From contig NZ_JAIYCP010000021.1 in the NCBI RefSeq assembly GCF_027487935.1, forward strand, positions 1 to 63,270: 63,270 nt of DNA. Direction: 5' to 3'. Source of the stretch: Brevundimonas sp. (GTDB lineage: Bacteria > Pseudomonadota > Alphaproteobacteria > Caulobacterales > Caulobacteraceae). The position numbers and the translations under genes are program-made. Below are positions 20,198 through 29,707 of the stretch, one piece after another; the first letter of the stretch is position 1; each line of letters opens with the position of its first letter. The notes under the pieces are model-generated. The model saw only the letters and a program-made list of their open reading frames with translations, was not told where the DNA came from and made no database searches.

Positions 20198-20986
20198 CTA
20201 TTTCCCCGTGAACACCGGCTTCCGCTTCTCCACAAACGCCGCCATGCCTTCCTTCTGGTCGTCGAAGGCGAACAGGCTGTGGAACAGGCGGCGTTCGAAC
20301 TGGACGCCCTGGGTCAGGGTGGTCTCCAGCGCGGCGTTGACCATTTCCTTGTTGGCCATGACGGCGAGCGGGCTTTGCGAGGCGATCTTCGCGGCGATCT
20401 TGCGGACCTCGTCCAGCAGGGTGTCGTGCGGGACGACGCGGCTGGCGAGGCCGGCGCGTTCGGCCTCGGCGGCGTCCATCATCCGGGCGGTCAGGACCAT
20501 GTCCATGGCCTTGGACTTGCCGACCAGCCGGGTCAGGCGCTGGGAGCCGCCGATGCCGGGGGCGACGCCGAGGTTGATCTCGGGCTGGCCGAATTTGGCC
20601 TTGTCGCTGGCGACGATGAAGTCGCACAGCATGGCCAGTTCGCAGCCGCCGCCGAGGGCAAAGCCGTTGACCGCGGCAATGATCGGCTTCCTGAAGCGGG
20701 TGATGCGGTCGTGGCCGAGGGCGAAGAAATTGCCCGTATACATCTGGGCATAGGTCTGGTCCGACATCTCCTTGATGTCAGCGCCGGCGGCGAAGGCCTT
20801 GTCGCCCGAGCCGGTCAGAATGAGGCAGCGAACGCTGTCATCGTGCTCGACCGCATCGAGGAAGTCCGACAGGTCCCTGAACAGGGCCGAGTTGAGGGCA
20901 TTCAGCGCCTCGGGCCGGTTCAGGGTCACCACCGCATAGCCGTCGGGGTGGCGTTCAATCAGGAGGGTGGAATAGGTGTCGGCCAT
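20198..20986 (-). CDS. enoyl-CoA hydratase
   Basis: A 262-residue crotonase-fold enzyme that hydrates trans-2-enoyl-CoA in fatty-acid beta-oxidation. Visible motifs are VTLNRPEALNALNSAL near the N-terminus, the oxyanion-hole stretch FAAGADIKEMS and GFALGGGCELAMLCDFIVAS. The catalytic region PEINLGVAPGIGGSQRL follows. The C-terminus DDQKEGMAAFVEKRKPVF is the family tail. It is minus-strand and upstream of rpsT. GGGAG precedes the ATG. Substrate chain length cannot be read from the sequence. Confidence 0.93.
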   Translation of the reverse strand: MADTYSTLLIERHPDGYAVVTLNRPEALNALNSALFRDLSDFLDAVEHDDSVRCLILTGSGDKAFAAGADIKEMSDQTYAQMYTGNFFALGHDRITRFRKPIIAAVNGFALGGGCELAMLCDFIVASDKAKFGQPEINLGVAPGIGGSQRLTRLVGKSKAMDMVLTARMMDAAEAERAGLASRVVPHDTLLDEVRKIAAKIASQSPLAVMANKEMVNAALETTLTQGVQFERRLFHSLFAFDDQKEGMAAFVEKRKPVFTGK

Positions 20987-21004
20987 GGGGGCGGCTCCCG
21001 GGGG

Positions 21005-21130
21005 GTGGCTGGTGGCGAGTGGCTAGTGGCTAGTGGTGGGTGATTAGTGGGTTCGGGCGCTTCGGGACAAGGCCTGAGGTTGCGGGGGAAGGCCCCCCTA
21101 GCCACTAGCCACTAGCCACCAGCCACTCAC
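21005..21130. repeat. heptamer-repeat palindrome 3 (mutM-echA gap)
   Basis: The left arm (21005-21051) repeats AGTGGCT and TAGTGGC. The right arm (21096-21130) repeats CCACTAG. It fills almost the whole gap between echA and mutM, and the mutM stop codon (21127-21129) lies within the right arm. The unit differs from palindromes 1 and 2 but has the same length and layout. Confidence 0.85.
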
Positions 21131-21990
21131 CGCTTCTGACAGACCGGGCACCAGAAGGTCGACCGGCCGGCCTGGACGGTGCGCCGGATCACGCCGGTGC
21201 AGCCGTCCGCCAGACAGGGCCGGCCCTCGCGGCCATAGACGTCGAACCGGTGCTGGAAATAGCCCTGGCCGCCGTCGGCATTGGCGAAATCCTTGAGCGT
21301 CGAGCCGCCGGCGAGGATGGCCTCGCCCAGCACATCGCGGACGACGGCGGCGAGGGTTTCGAGGCGGGGCTTCGAGACCTTGCCCGCCGCGACCAGGGGC
21401 GAGATGCGGGCGCGGTAAAGGGCCTCGCAGACATAGATATTGCCGAGGCCGGCGACGTGGCGCTGGTCCAGCAGGCTGACCTTGATGGTCGGCTTCCGGC
21501 CCGCGAAGGCCTCGGCGAGGTGGGCGCCGGAGAAGCCGTTGCCGAGCGGTTCGGGGCCGAGGCCGGCGAACCAGGGATGGGCCTCGACCGCCCCGGTGGG
21601 GATCAGGCCCATGAAGCCGAAGCGGCGGGCGTCGGCGAACCCGACCCGGGTCGTGACGGCGTCGCGCACGGCGCAGAGGCTCATATGTTCGTGCTTGCCC
21701 GCGATGGGCGCGGCCGCCTCGAACTCGCCCAGCTGTTCGCCTTCGAGGGTGAAGCGGCCGGTCATGCCGAGATGGCTGACCCAGGTCTCGCCGGTCGACA
21801 GGGGGAACAGCAGATATTTGGCGCGGCGGTCGAGGCGTTCGACGGTCGCGCCTTCGAGTCGCTCGACGAACCGCTCGGGAAAGGGAAACCGCAGGTCGGG
21901 GCGGTTCTGGCGCACGCGCGTCAGGCGCGCACCGGTGAGCACCGGCTCAAGGCCACGGCGGACGGTTTCGACCTCGGGGAGTTCGGGCAT
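21127..21990 (-). CDS. mutM: formamidopyrimidine-DNA glycosylase (Fpg/MutM)
   Basis: A 287-residue base-excision repair enzyme that removes 8-oxoguanine and cuts the abasic site. The N-terminus MPELPEVETVRRGLEP gives the catalytic Pro2 and Glu3 after Met removal. The beta-hairpin lysine is in RRAKYLLF. A C-terminal zinc finger is formed by CLADGC and CPVC. The helix-two-turn-helix GLGNIYVCEALYRARISP is present. The start codon lies 6 bases from heptamer palindrome 4 and no Shine-Dalgarno is visible. The stop codon lies in palindrome 3. Confidence 0.96.
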   Translation of the reverse strand: MPELPEVETVRRGLEPVLTGARLTRVRQNRPDLRFPFPERFVERLEGATVERLDRRAKYLLFPLSTGETWVSHLGMTGRFTLEGEQLGEFEAAAPIAGKHEHMSLCAVRDAVTTRVGFADARRFGFMGLIPTGAVEAHPWFAGLGPEPLGNGFSGAHLAEAFAGRKPTIKVSLLDQRHVAGLGNIYVCEALYRARISPLVAAGKVSKPRLETLAAVVRDVLGEAILAGGSTLKDFANADGGQGYFQHRFDVYGREGRPCLADGCTGVIRRTVQAGRSTFWCPVCQKR

Positions 21991-21995
21991 GACGG

Positions 21996-22104
21996 AGGGC
22001 TTAGTTGGTAGGGCTTAGGAATTAGGGGGACCGCGATCAATCTAGCAGCCCAATCCCGACTTCCTAAGCCCTAAGCCCCAAGCCCCAAGCCCTGATCCCT
22101 CAGC
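21996..22104. repeat. heptamer-repeat palindrome 4 (cytochrome-mutM gap)
   Basis: The left arm (21996-22030) has GGGCTTA units and TTAGGGGGA. The right arm (22062-22104) has repeated CCTAAGC and CCCCAAG units. It occupies the whole gap and overlaps the last bases of the cytochrome gene (stop 22100-22102). Confidence 0.85.
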
Positions 22105-22558
22105 CCGCCTTGTACCCGTCGTGACACGACTGGCAGCTGGCGCGGACGACGGCCAGCTGTGCGGTGAAGGCGGCGGCGTCATCGCCGGCGGCCAGTTCGG
22201 CGAGGCGGTCGGCGGCGGCAGCATAGTCGGCGGCCCTGGCCTCGAAGCCGGCGCGGTCGCTCCAGACCTCGGGTCTGGCGGTGGTCCGGACGCCGGCCTC
22301 GGCACCGCTGCCGGCGGGGAAGGCCCCGGGGACGGCGTGGGCCCAGCGGGCCAGGGCGCGGGTGGCGAAGCGCTGGCTGGCGATCGGCTGGCCCGCGTCG
22401 ATGGCCGCCTTGATCGAGCCCATGGCGACGCCCGACAGCATCATGGCCGCCTGCCGCGCCTCGACAATATCGGCCGAGGGCGTGCGGGCATCCTGGGCAC
22501 CGGCCGTGCCGCCGAGGCACATCAGGCCGACCGCCGCCAAGGTGATCATCCGTTTCAT
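22100..22558 (-). CDS. cytochrome c' (periplasmic c-type cytochrome)
   Basis: A 152-residue protein with a signal peptide (about 1-21, ending AGAQD). A helical domain precedes a single heme-binding motif CQSCH at residues 142-146, near the C-terminus, followed by DGYK. A C-terminal CXXCHXXYK in a four-helix protein of this size is the hallmark of cytochrome c'. Such proteins bind NO or act in electron transfer; the role here is unknown. GGGGAGAG precedes the ATG. It is upstream of mutM on the same strand with a heptamer palindrome between. Confidence 0.85.
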   Translation of the reverse strand: MKRMITLAAVGLMCLGGTAGAQDARTPSADIVEARQAAMMLSGVAMGSIKAAIDAGQPIASQRFATRALARWAHAVPGAFPAGSGAEAGVRTTARPEVWSDRAGFEARAADYAAAADRLAELAAGDDAAAFTAQLAVVRASCQSCHDGYKAG

Positions 22559-22627
22559 CGTGTCTCTCCCCGTTTGAGGCGAGGCTCGGCCGGGGAAGGG
22601 CGGGTGTCAATGGAGGGATGGGGCATG

Positions 22628-22735
22628 GCGGGTGGTTGGTGGTTCGTGGCTGGCCAGCCCCGTGTCCTGGCTGAGCCCGCGCCGCCCTTCCGCCGGCAGG
22701 GACGCTGTCGCCACTAACCACTAGCCACTCACCGC
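22628..22735. repeat. heptamer-repeat palindrome 5 (cytochrome-OPT gap)
   Basis: The left arm (22628-22653) contains GTGGTTG and GTGGTTC units. The right arm (22709-22735) contains CCACTAACCACTAGCCACTC. The 55-base loop is longer than in the others. It lies between two divergent genes, so it is not only a 3' terminator structure. Confidence 0.75.
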
Positions 22736-22776
22736 TTTCTCGGCTTACCTCCTCAGCAACGAGGGAGAGGAACCCC

Positions 22777-24834
22777 ATGACCGATACACCCGCGAGCGCG
22801 CCCGTCAGCGGCGTCAAACGGATCGAACTGACGCTGCGGGCCCTGGTGCTGGGCTGTCTGCTGGCCGTCGTTTTCACCGCTGCCAACACCTATCTGGGAC
22901 TGAAGGTCGGGCTGACCTTCGCCTCGGCCATCCCGGCGGCGGTCATCTCCATGGCCATCCTGCGGATGTTCAAGGACTCGACCATCTGGGAGAACATGAC
23001 GGTCCAGACCGTCGCCTCGGTCGGCGGGGCCATGAGCTCGATCATCTTCGTCCTGCCCGGACTGGTGATGGTCGGCTGGTGGCTGGAGTTCCCGTTCTGG
23101 GAGTCCGTGCTGATCTGCGTGTTCGGCGGCATTCTGGGCGTGACCTTCTCCATCCCCCTGCGCCGTGCCCTGGTGGTCAACGGCGGCCTGCCCTATCCGG
23201 AGGGCGTCGCCGCCGCCGAGGTCCTGACCGTCGGCTCGCGCGGGGCTGAACAGACCGAGAGCGCGGTGCGCGAGAACGCCTCCGGCCTGTGGGTCGTGAT
23301 CACCGGGGCCGTCGTCTCGGCCGGCTATGCCCTGCTGGTCGCGGGCCGGGTGTTCGCGGCCGAGGCGACCAAATTCATCAAACTGCCCGCATCGCTGGGC
23401 GGTGGCGCGACCGGGATCGGCTTCAGCATGCAGTTCGCCCTGCTGGGTGCCGGCCATCTGATCGGACTCAGTGTCGGCCTGGCCCAGCTGTTCGGCCTGA
23501 TCCTGGCCTGGGCGATCGCCGTGCCGATCCTGACCAGCCCCGAGACCATCGCCTGGCTGACCGCCCACGGCATTCCCTCCATCGCCACCACCCTGGATCC
23601 CGGGGCCGCGGCCGAGGAACTGGCCAGCACGGTCTGGCGCCGGGAAGTCCGCCTGATGGGGGCCGGCGTCATCGGCGTCGCCGCCATCTGGACCCTGATC
23701 AAACTGGCGGGCCCCCTGATCGGCGGCCTGTCCTCGGCGCTGGCCGCAAACCGTCGCCGTCAGGACGGCGGCGTGCTGGATCGCACCGAGCAGGATATCC
23801 CGATCAATATCGTGGCCGGCCTGTCGGTCGCCTGCCTGATCGGCATCGGCTTCATCCTCGCCTGGTTCGCCCAGGGCAATCCGACCCTGGCCAATTCAAC
23901 GGCCCTGCTGGTCGGCGGCGGCCTGGTCTATGTGGTCCTGATCGGTTTCGCCGTGGCCGCCATCTGCGGCTATATGGCCGGGCTGATCGGTTCCTCAAAC
24001 AGCCCGGTATCGGGGGTCGGGATCCTGGCCATCGTCATCGCCTCCCTGCTGATGCTGGGTGTGCTGCAGCTGGCCGGCCTGCCCGCCGACCCGTCGGTGA
24101 TCGCCTTTGCCCTGATCGTGACGGCGATCGTCTTCGCCGTGGCCGTCATCGCCAACGACAACCTTCAGGACCTGAAGACCGGCCAGCTGGTCCAGGCCAC
24201 GCCCTGGCGGCAGCAGACGGCCCTGATCGTCGGCGTCATTGCCGGTGCCCTGGTCATTCCGCTGATCCTCAACCTGTTGAACCAGGCCTTCGGCTTCGAG
24301 GGCGGCCCTGTCGGGATCACCGACGAGCCCCTGGCGGCCCCCCAGGCCACCCTGATCTCGGCCCTGGCCCGCGGCGTCATCGGCGGAGACCTGCGCTGGG
24401 ATCTGATCGGCGTCGGGGCCGCCATCGGCGCGGTGATCATCGTGCTGGACGCCGGCCTGGGCGCCGTCACCAAGGGGCGGATGAAACTGCCGCCCCTGGC
24501 GGTCGGTATCGGCTTCTACCTGCCGGCCGCCGTAACCACCCTGCTGGTCGTCGGTGCCGTGTGTGGCTGGATCTATGACAAGGCGATCAAGACCACCCGG
24601 TTCGCCGACGTCGGCCGCCGGATGGGCGTGCTGCTGGCCTCGGGCCTGATCGTCGGCGAGAGCCTGTTCCTGGTCATGACGGCCGGGGTGATTGTCTCCA
24701 CCAACAATGAGGCCCCCTTCGCCATGCTGCCCGAGGGCTCAACCTGGCCGGCCATGCTGTCGGGGATCGCCGTCTTCGCGGTGCTGACCCTGGCGCTCTA
24801 CGGCTGGGTGCGGAACCGGTCTGCGAAGGTCTAG
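22777..24834 (+). CDS. OPT-family oligopeptide transporter
   Basis: A 685-residue polytopic inner-membrane protein with about 15 hydrophobic segments. Recognisable OPT stretches are ELTLRALVLGCLLAVVFTAA and AANTYLGLKVGLTFASAIPA at the N-terminus, LPYPEGVAAAEVLTVG, and GLIGSSNSPVSGVGILA in the middle. The C-terminal IVGESLFLVMTAGVIV is also typical. The family imports small peptides or metal chelates with protons; the substrate is not readable. GGGAGAGG lies 10 bases before the ATG. A strong terminator follows at 24857-24893. Confidence 0.93.
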   Translation: MTDTPASAPVSGVKRIELTLRALVLGCLLAVVFTAANTYLGLKVGLTFASAIPAAVISMAILRMFKDSTIWENMTVQTVASVGGAMSSIIFVLPGLVMVGWWLEFPFWESVLICVFGGILGVTFSIPLRRALVVNGGLPYPEGVAAAEVLTVGSRGAEQTESAVRENASGLWVVITGAVVSAGYALLVAGRVFAAEATKFIKLPASLGGGATGIGFSMQFALLGAGHLIGLSVGLAQLFGLILAWAIAVPILTSPETIAWLTAHGIPSIATTLDPGAAAEELASTVWRREVRLMGAGVIGVAAIWTLIKLAGPLIGGLSSALAANRRRQDGGVLDRTEQDIPINIVAGLSVACLIGIGFILAWFAQGNPTLANSTALLVGGGLVYVVLIGFAVAAICGYMAGLIGSSNSPVSGVGILAIVIASLLMLGVLQLAGLPADPSVIAFALIVTAIVFAVAVIANDNLQDLKTGQLVQATPWRQQTALIVGVIAGALVIPLILNLLNQAFGFEGGPVGITDEPLAAPQATLISALARGVIGGDLRWDLIGVGAAIGAVIIVLDAGLGAVTKGRMKLPPLAVGIGFYLPAAVTTLLVVGAVCGWIYDKAIKTTRFADVGRRMGVLLASGLIVGESLFLVMTAGVIVSTNNEAPFAMLPEGSTWPAMLSGIAVFAVLTLALYGWVRNRSAKV

Positions 24835-24856
24835 AGCCATCGTCCGCTGAGCCGAT

Positions 24857-24893
24857 CCTGCCGCTGCACCTCCGGGCGAGGTGCGGCGGCAGG
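24857..24893 (+). terminator. long-stem intrinsic terminator after the OPT gene
   Basis: CCTGCCGCTGCACCTC (24857-24872) pairs with GAGGTGCGGCGGCAGG (24878-24893) over 16 pairs with one wobble and a 5-base loop. ACAGGATTTTA follows, giving a short T run on the plus strand. The converging PAP2 gene ends at 24902, so both transcripts meet here. Confidence 0.8.
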
Positions 24894-24901
24894 ACAGGAT
24901 T

Positions 24902-25756
24902 TTACCGGGGCAGGCGGGGAGCGGTCCGGGCCGAAACCCAGGACATGCCCTTCCAGGCCCTGACCCGGGCCCGGGTCGCCACGCCGGGGGCGCTGACCAT
25001 CACGCGGTACAGGACGGTAAAGACCAGTCCACTGATCGCCCAGGACAGCACGATGTCAGAAAGAAAATGGCCGCCGAACGCGAGGCGGTTCAACGAAATC
25101 AGCAGGGCATAGAGGACGACCGGCGGGACCAGAACCGGGCGCAGGCGCGCCGGGATCAGGACCGTGGCGGCTACCAGCCAGGCGGCGGACGAGGCCTCGC
25201 CGCTGACGAAGGAACAGTTTGACTGGCACCAGTCACTGATGCGCCAGACGGTCTGATAGGGTGCCTCGCCGCCGAAGACGTCCACCGCCACGGGCCGCGG
25301 CCGGCCCCACCAGCTCTTGAACAGGCCGTTGACGACCAGGCCGGGGCCGATGACCAGGGCCGCGATCAGAAAGACGGAGCGACGGGCAGAAACCAGGGCG
25401 CCGGGCCCCCGGCGCGCGATTCCCCAGACCAGGCCCGCAATCAGACCGGTGACGAGCAGGACCAGAGCCAGGTCGGCACTTTTCCGGAACGCCTTCAGCA
25501 GGGGCTCCTGGCTCAGGGGGAAGCCGGCCCCGGCCCGGAAGAAGACCTCGCTGGCCGCCATATCGATCGCCGGAAACGACCGGAACAGCGCGCTGGATGC
25601 GAGCACCGCCAGCAGGCAAAGCATGATGGGGTCATTGGGACGGGGCAGGCTCGATAACAGCAGCTCCAGGCGGGAGACGCCGCGAATGATCCAGCTGCGC
25701 CGCCCGTTCGGTGGCCGCGTCAGAGCCCGCCATCCTCCCAGTCCGATCTCGGTCAT
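24902..25756 (-). CDS. PAP2-family membrane phosphatase
   Basis: A 284-residue protein with about five to six transmembrane helices and the three PAP2 motifs: KSWWGRPRP (KX6RP), SFVSGEASS in place of PSGH, and NRLAFGGHFLSD (RX5HX3D). It probably removes phosphate from a lipid such as undecaprenyl pyrophosphate, phosphatidate or lipid A. The motif-2 His is replaced by Glu, a variant I have seen in related membrane phosphatases; whether it hydrolyses the usual substrates is unclear. ATG 25756 is preferred after a GGGGGG ribosome site. The frame stays open 108 codons further upstream, but without conservation. Confidence 0.85.
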   Translation of the reverse strand: MTEIGLGGWRALTRPPNGRRSWIIRGVSRLELLLSSLPRPNDPIMLCLLAVLASSALFRSFPAIDMAASEVFFRAGAGFPLSQEPLLKAFRKSADLALVLLVTGLIAGLVWGIARRGPGALVSARRSVFLIAALVIGPGLVVNGLFKSWWGRPRPVAVDVFGGEAPYQTVWRISDWCQSNCSFVSGEASSAAWLVAATVLIPARLRPVLVPPVVLYALLISLNRLAFGGHFLSDIVLSWAISGLVFTVLYRVMVSAPGVATRARVRAWKGMSWVSARTAPRLPR

Positions 25757-26093
25757 GACGCCCCCCATCGCATGGCCCGTGACGGGTCTGGCCGGGCCAT
25801 GCGCCAATCCCCGGCCGCTTCTATTCAATTCGTGTGTCGGTTTGCCGTCAGAGTCACGACCACTCTCCGGGATCGGGGCCATACGGGGCCGGAACCGGGT
25901 AAACTCACCGGCGCGTCCTTCCAATGCCTGTTTTTCAGGGCGACAGAACCACCGACCCGCCGTTGCGCGTTCCCGCACTGGCGTTTCCGCCTGCGCCCCT
26001 GTATGAGGCGCGCGCTCCCCGCACCGTCGCCTGAACCCAGCCGCCGACCCAAACTCTCGCCCGGGCCGGCCGCCTTGCACGTCTGATAGTCAA
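25757..26093. promoter_or_regulatory. divergent PAP2-typA gap with a perfect inverted repeat
   Basis: These 337 bases separate the PAP2 and typA starts. GCATGGCCCG (25770-25779) and CGGGCCATGC (25793-25802) are perfect inverted repeats around 13 bases. They sit 13 bases before the PAP2 start codon and could be an operator or an mRNA hairpin. Nothing else is recognisable. The typA start at 26094 has no purine-rich ribosome site in the preceding 20 bases. Confidence 0.5.
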
Positions 26094-27923
<1,830 letters not shown>

Positions 27924-27946
27924 GGACCCGCGCCCTGAAAGGACAA

Positions 27947-27981
27947 GGGGGCGGCTCCGCAGGGAGCCGCCCCCTTTTTTT
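27947..27981 (+). terminator. intrinsic terminator of typA
   Basis: GGGGGCGGCTCC (27947-27958) and GGAGCCGCCCCC (27963-27974) form a perfect 12-base-pair stem with loop GCAG, followed by seven T. It also separates typA from the converging GlsB gene. Confidence 0.95.
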
Positions 27982-28000
27982 CTGGCCGTCCCGGGTCGGC

Positions 28001-28255
28001 TCAGGCGCGACGCCTGACCAGGCCCAGCAGGAACAACAACAGGCAGGCTCCGAGGAAGGCGACCAGCAGGGTCACGAGGTTGAAGCCGCCGACCGGCTCG
28101 CCCAGCAGGTTCCCGGCGATCCAGCCGCCCAGCAGGGCACCGACGACACCCACGATCAGATTCGTGACGAGGCCGTGGCTGCGGCCCATCACCTTTTCAG
28201 CCAGCCAGCCGGCGGCAATGCCGATGACGATCCAGCCGATGATTCCCAAACCCAT
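28001..28255 (-). CDS. GlsB/YeaQ/YmgE-family membrane stress protein
   Basis: An 84-residue inner-membrane protein with three hydrophobic segments and the family glycine pattern: GWIVIGIAAGWLAEKVMG, LIVGVVGALLGGWIAG and LVAFLGACLLLFLLGL, with a basic tail RRRA. Members are often induced by stress, but the biochemical role is unknown. The frame is open far upstream, but ATG 28255 begins the conserved protein (MGLGIIGW) after AGGAGAAA. It converges on typA. Confidence 0.9.
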   Translation of the reverse strand: MGLGIIGWIVIGIAAGWLAEKVMGRSHGLVTNLIVGVVGALLGGWIAGNLLGEPVGGFNLVTLLVAFLGACLLLFLLGLVRRRA

Positions 28256-28447
28256 GGTGTTTCTCCTGACATTCGGAGCGCGATCGCTCTGAGGCGGTAA
28301 TGCGCCGGTGCGGCAACGGTTGCGCTTCCGGTCCCAAATCAGCGCTCCCTGACAATCCCCCGTCACGGGAGCGCGGCATGGTGCTTGCCACCCGGAGGGC
28401 GAGCCGTCCCGCTTCGGGACAGCCCGCCAACAAGGGGAAATGGGGCC

Positions 28448-28825
28448 ATGGCCACCGATATCGACCTTCACCTGGGCCGTCGCCTGCGCCGTCGTCGGCG
28501 TCTTCTCGGCCTGACCCAGCAGCAACTGGCCACCCAGGTCGGGATCCGCTTCCAGCAGATCCAGAAATATGAGTGCGGGGCCAATCGCATCTCGGCCGCC
28601 CGGCTGTGGCAACTGGCCGAGGCGCTGGAGTCGCCGGTCAGCTATTTCTACGACGGTCTGGAAGAGGCCATCGAGCGCAAGGAGGCGGCCAGCCAGGGCG
28701 GCGAGATGTTTTCCCGCAAGGAAACGCTCGACCTGATCCAGGCCTACTACCAACTGGGCGAGCGCCCGCGCCGGCGCCTGCTGGATCTGGCCAAGTCACT
28801 GCACGCCGAGGGCGATGCCGCCTGA
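28448..28825 (+). CDS. XRE/Cro-CI family DNA-binding regulator
   Basis: A 125-residue protein. Residues about 10-65 form a Cro/CI-type helix-turn-helix: GLTQQQLATQVGIRFQQIQK then YECGANRISAARLWQLAEAL. The C-terminal half (SYFYDGLEEA, then a helical basic segment) probably dimerises. Short XRE proteins of this form are common in Caulobacterales. Its target is unknown. ATG 28448 is preferred after AAGGGGAAA; the frame extends 21 codons upstream. Palindrome 6 begins directly after its stop codon. Confidence 0.85.
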   Translation: MATDIDLHLGRRLRRRRRLLGLTQQQLATQVGIRFQQIQKYECGANRISAARLWQLAEALESPVSYFYDGLEEAIERKEAASQGGEMFSRKETLDLIQAYYQLGERPRRRLLDLAKSLHAEGDAA

Positions 28826-28919
28826 GGGCATAGGGATTAGGGCTTAGGGGTTAGGGATTTCGGGTGCGGACGGCCGGATCGGCTTGACTAAGCCCCAAGC
28901 CCTAAGCCCTAACCCCTCC
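28826..28919. repeat. heptamer-repeat palindrome 6 (XRE-hisN gap)
   Basis: The left arm (28826-28860) contains AGGGATTAGGGCTTAGGGGT. The right arm (28886-28919) contains CTAAGCCCCAAGCCCTAAGC and CCCTAACCCC. It fills the entire gap between the XRE stop and the hisN start, leaving 2 bases before the ATG, so hisN has no normal ribosome-binding site. Confidence 0.88.
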
Positions 28920-28921
28920 CT

Positions 28922-29707
28922 ATGACCGAATACGAACTGTTCGCCGTCGAGCTGGCCCGCGAGGCTGCGCGCGTCTCCCTGCCGTATTTCCGCGGTGCGT
29001 TTGAGGAGGCCGACAAGGGCGGCCCCGGTGCCTTCGATCCGGTCACCCAGGCCGACCGTGAGGCGGAGGCGGCGCTCCGCGCCCTGATCGCAGCCCGATA
29101 TCCCGATCACGGGGTCATCGGCGAGGAATATGGCGAGGACCGGCCGGAGGCCGACCACGTCTGGATCCTGGACCCCATCGACGGGACGCGCGCCTTCATC
29201 GCCGGCCTGCCGCTCTGGACCAATCTGATCGCCCTGCGCGCCGAAGGCCGGCCTGGCATCGGAGTGATCGGTCAGCCCTGTCTGGATGAGATCTTCCTCG
29301 GCGGCCCGTCCGGTGCCTGCCTGCTCAAGGGCGGGACGGAGACGCCGCTGGCTGTTCGGGCCTGCCCGCGCCTGACGGACGCCGTGATCGCCACCACCGA
29401 CCCCGACCTGTTCACCGGTGCCGAACTGGGGGCCTGGCGCCAGGTGCGGGCCGCTGCCCGACTGGCCCGGCTGGGCTGCGACGCCTATGCCTATGCCATG
29501 CTGGCTGCAGGCCGGATCGATCTCGTGGCCGAGAGCGGACTCAAGGTCTGGGACTGGTCAGCCCTGGTCCCCGTGATCGAGGCGGCCGGCGGCGCGGTCA
29601 CCAACTGGCGCGGCGACACACCGGACGGCAGCGGTCAGATCCTGGCTGTGGGCGACGTCGGGATCCGGGATCAGGCGCTGGTTACGCTGAGACGGGCCAG
29701 CCTCTGA
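28922..29707 (+). CDS. hisN: histidinol-phosphatase / inositol-monophosphatase family enzyme
   Basis: A 261-residue Mg-dependent phosphatase of the IMPase superfamily. Metal-binding motifs are GEEYG, LDPIDGTRAFI and WDWSALVPVIEAAGG. The subfamily closest to this pattern is HisN, which dephosphorylates histidinol phosphate in histidine synthesis. Other IMPase substrates cannot be excluded, since no other his gene is nearby. The ATG is 2 bases after a heptamer palindrome and lacks a Shine-Dalgarno. It converges with the hydrolase gene with zero gap. Confidence 0.85.
   Translation: MTEYELFAVELAREAARVSLPYFRGAFEEADKGGPGAFDPVTQADREAEAALRALIAARYPDHGVIGEEYGEDRPEADHVWILDPIDGTRAFIAGLPLWTNLIALRAEGRPGIGVIGQPCLDEIFLGGPSGACLLKGGTETPLAVRACPRLTDAVIATTDPDLFTGAELGAWRQVRAAARLARLGCDAYAYAMLAAGRIDLVAESGLKVWDWSALVPVIEAAGGAVTNWRGDTPDGSGQILAVGDVGIRDQALVTLRRASL

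Noticed and set aside
17724..22735. CRISPR array
   Set aside because: The repeats are 7-base tandem units without spacers, and no Cas gene is present.
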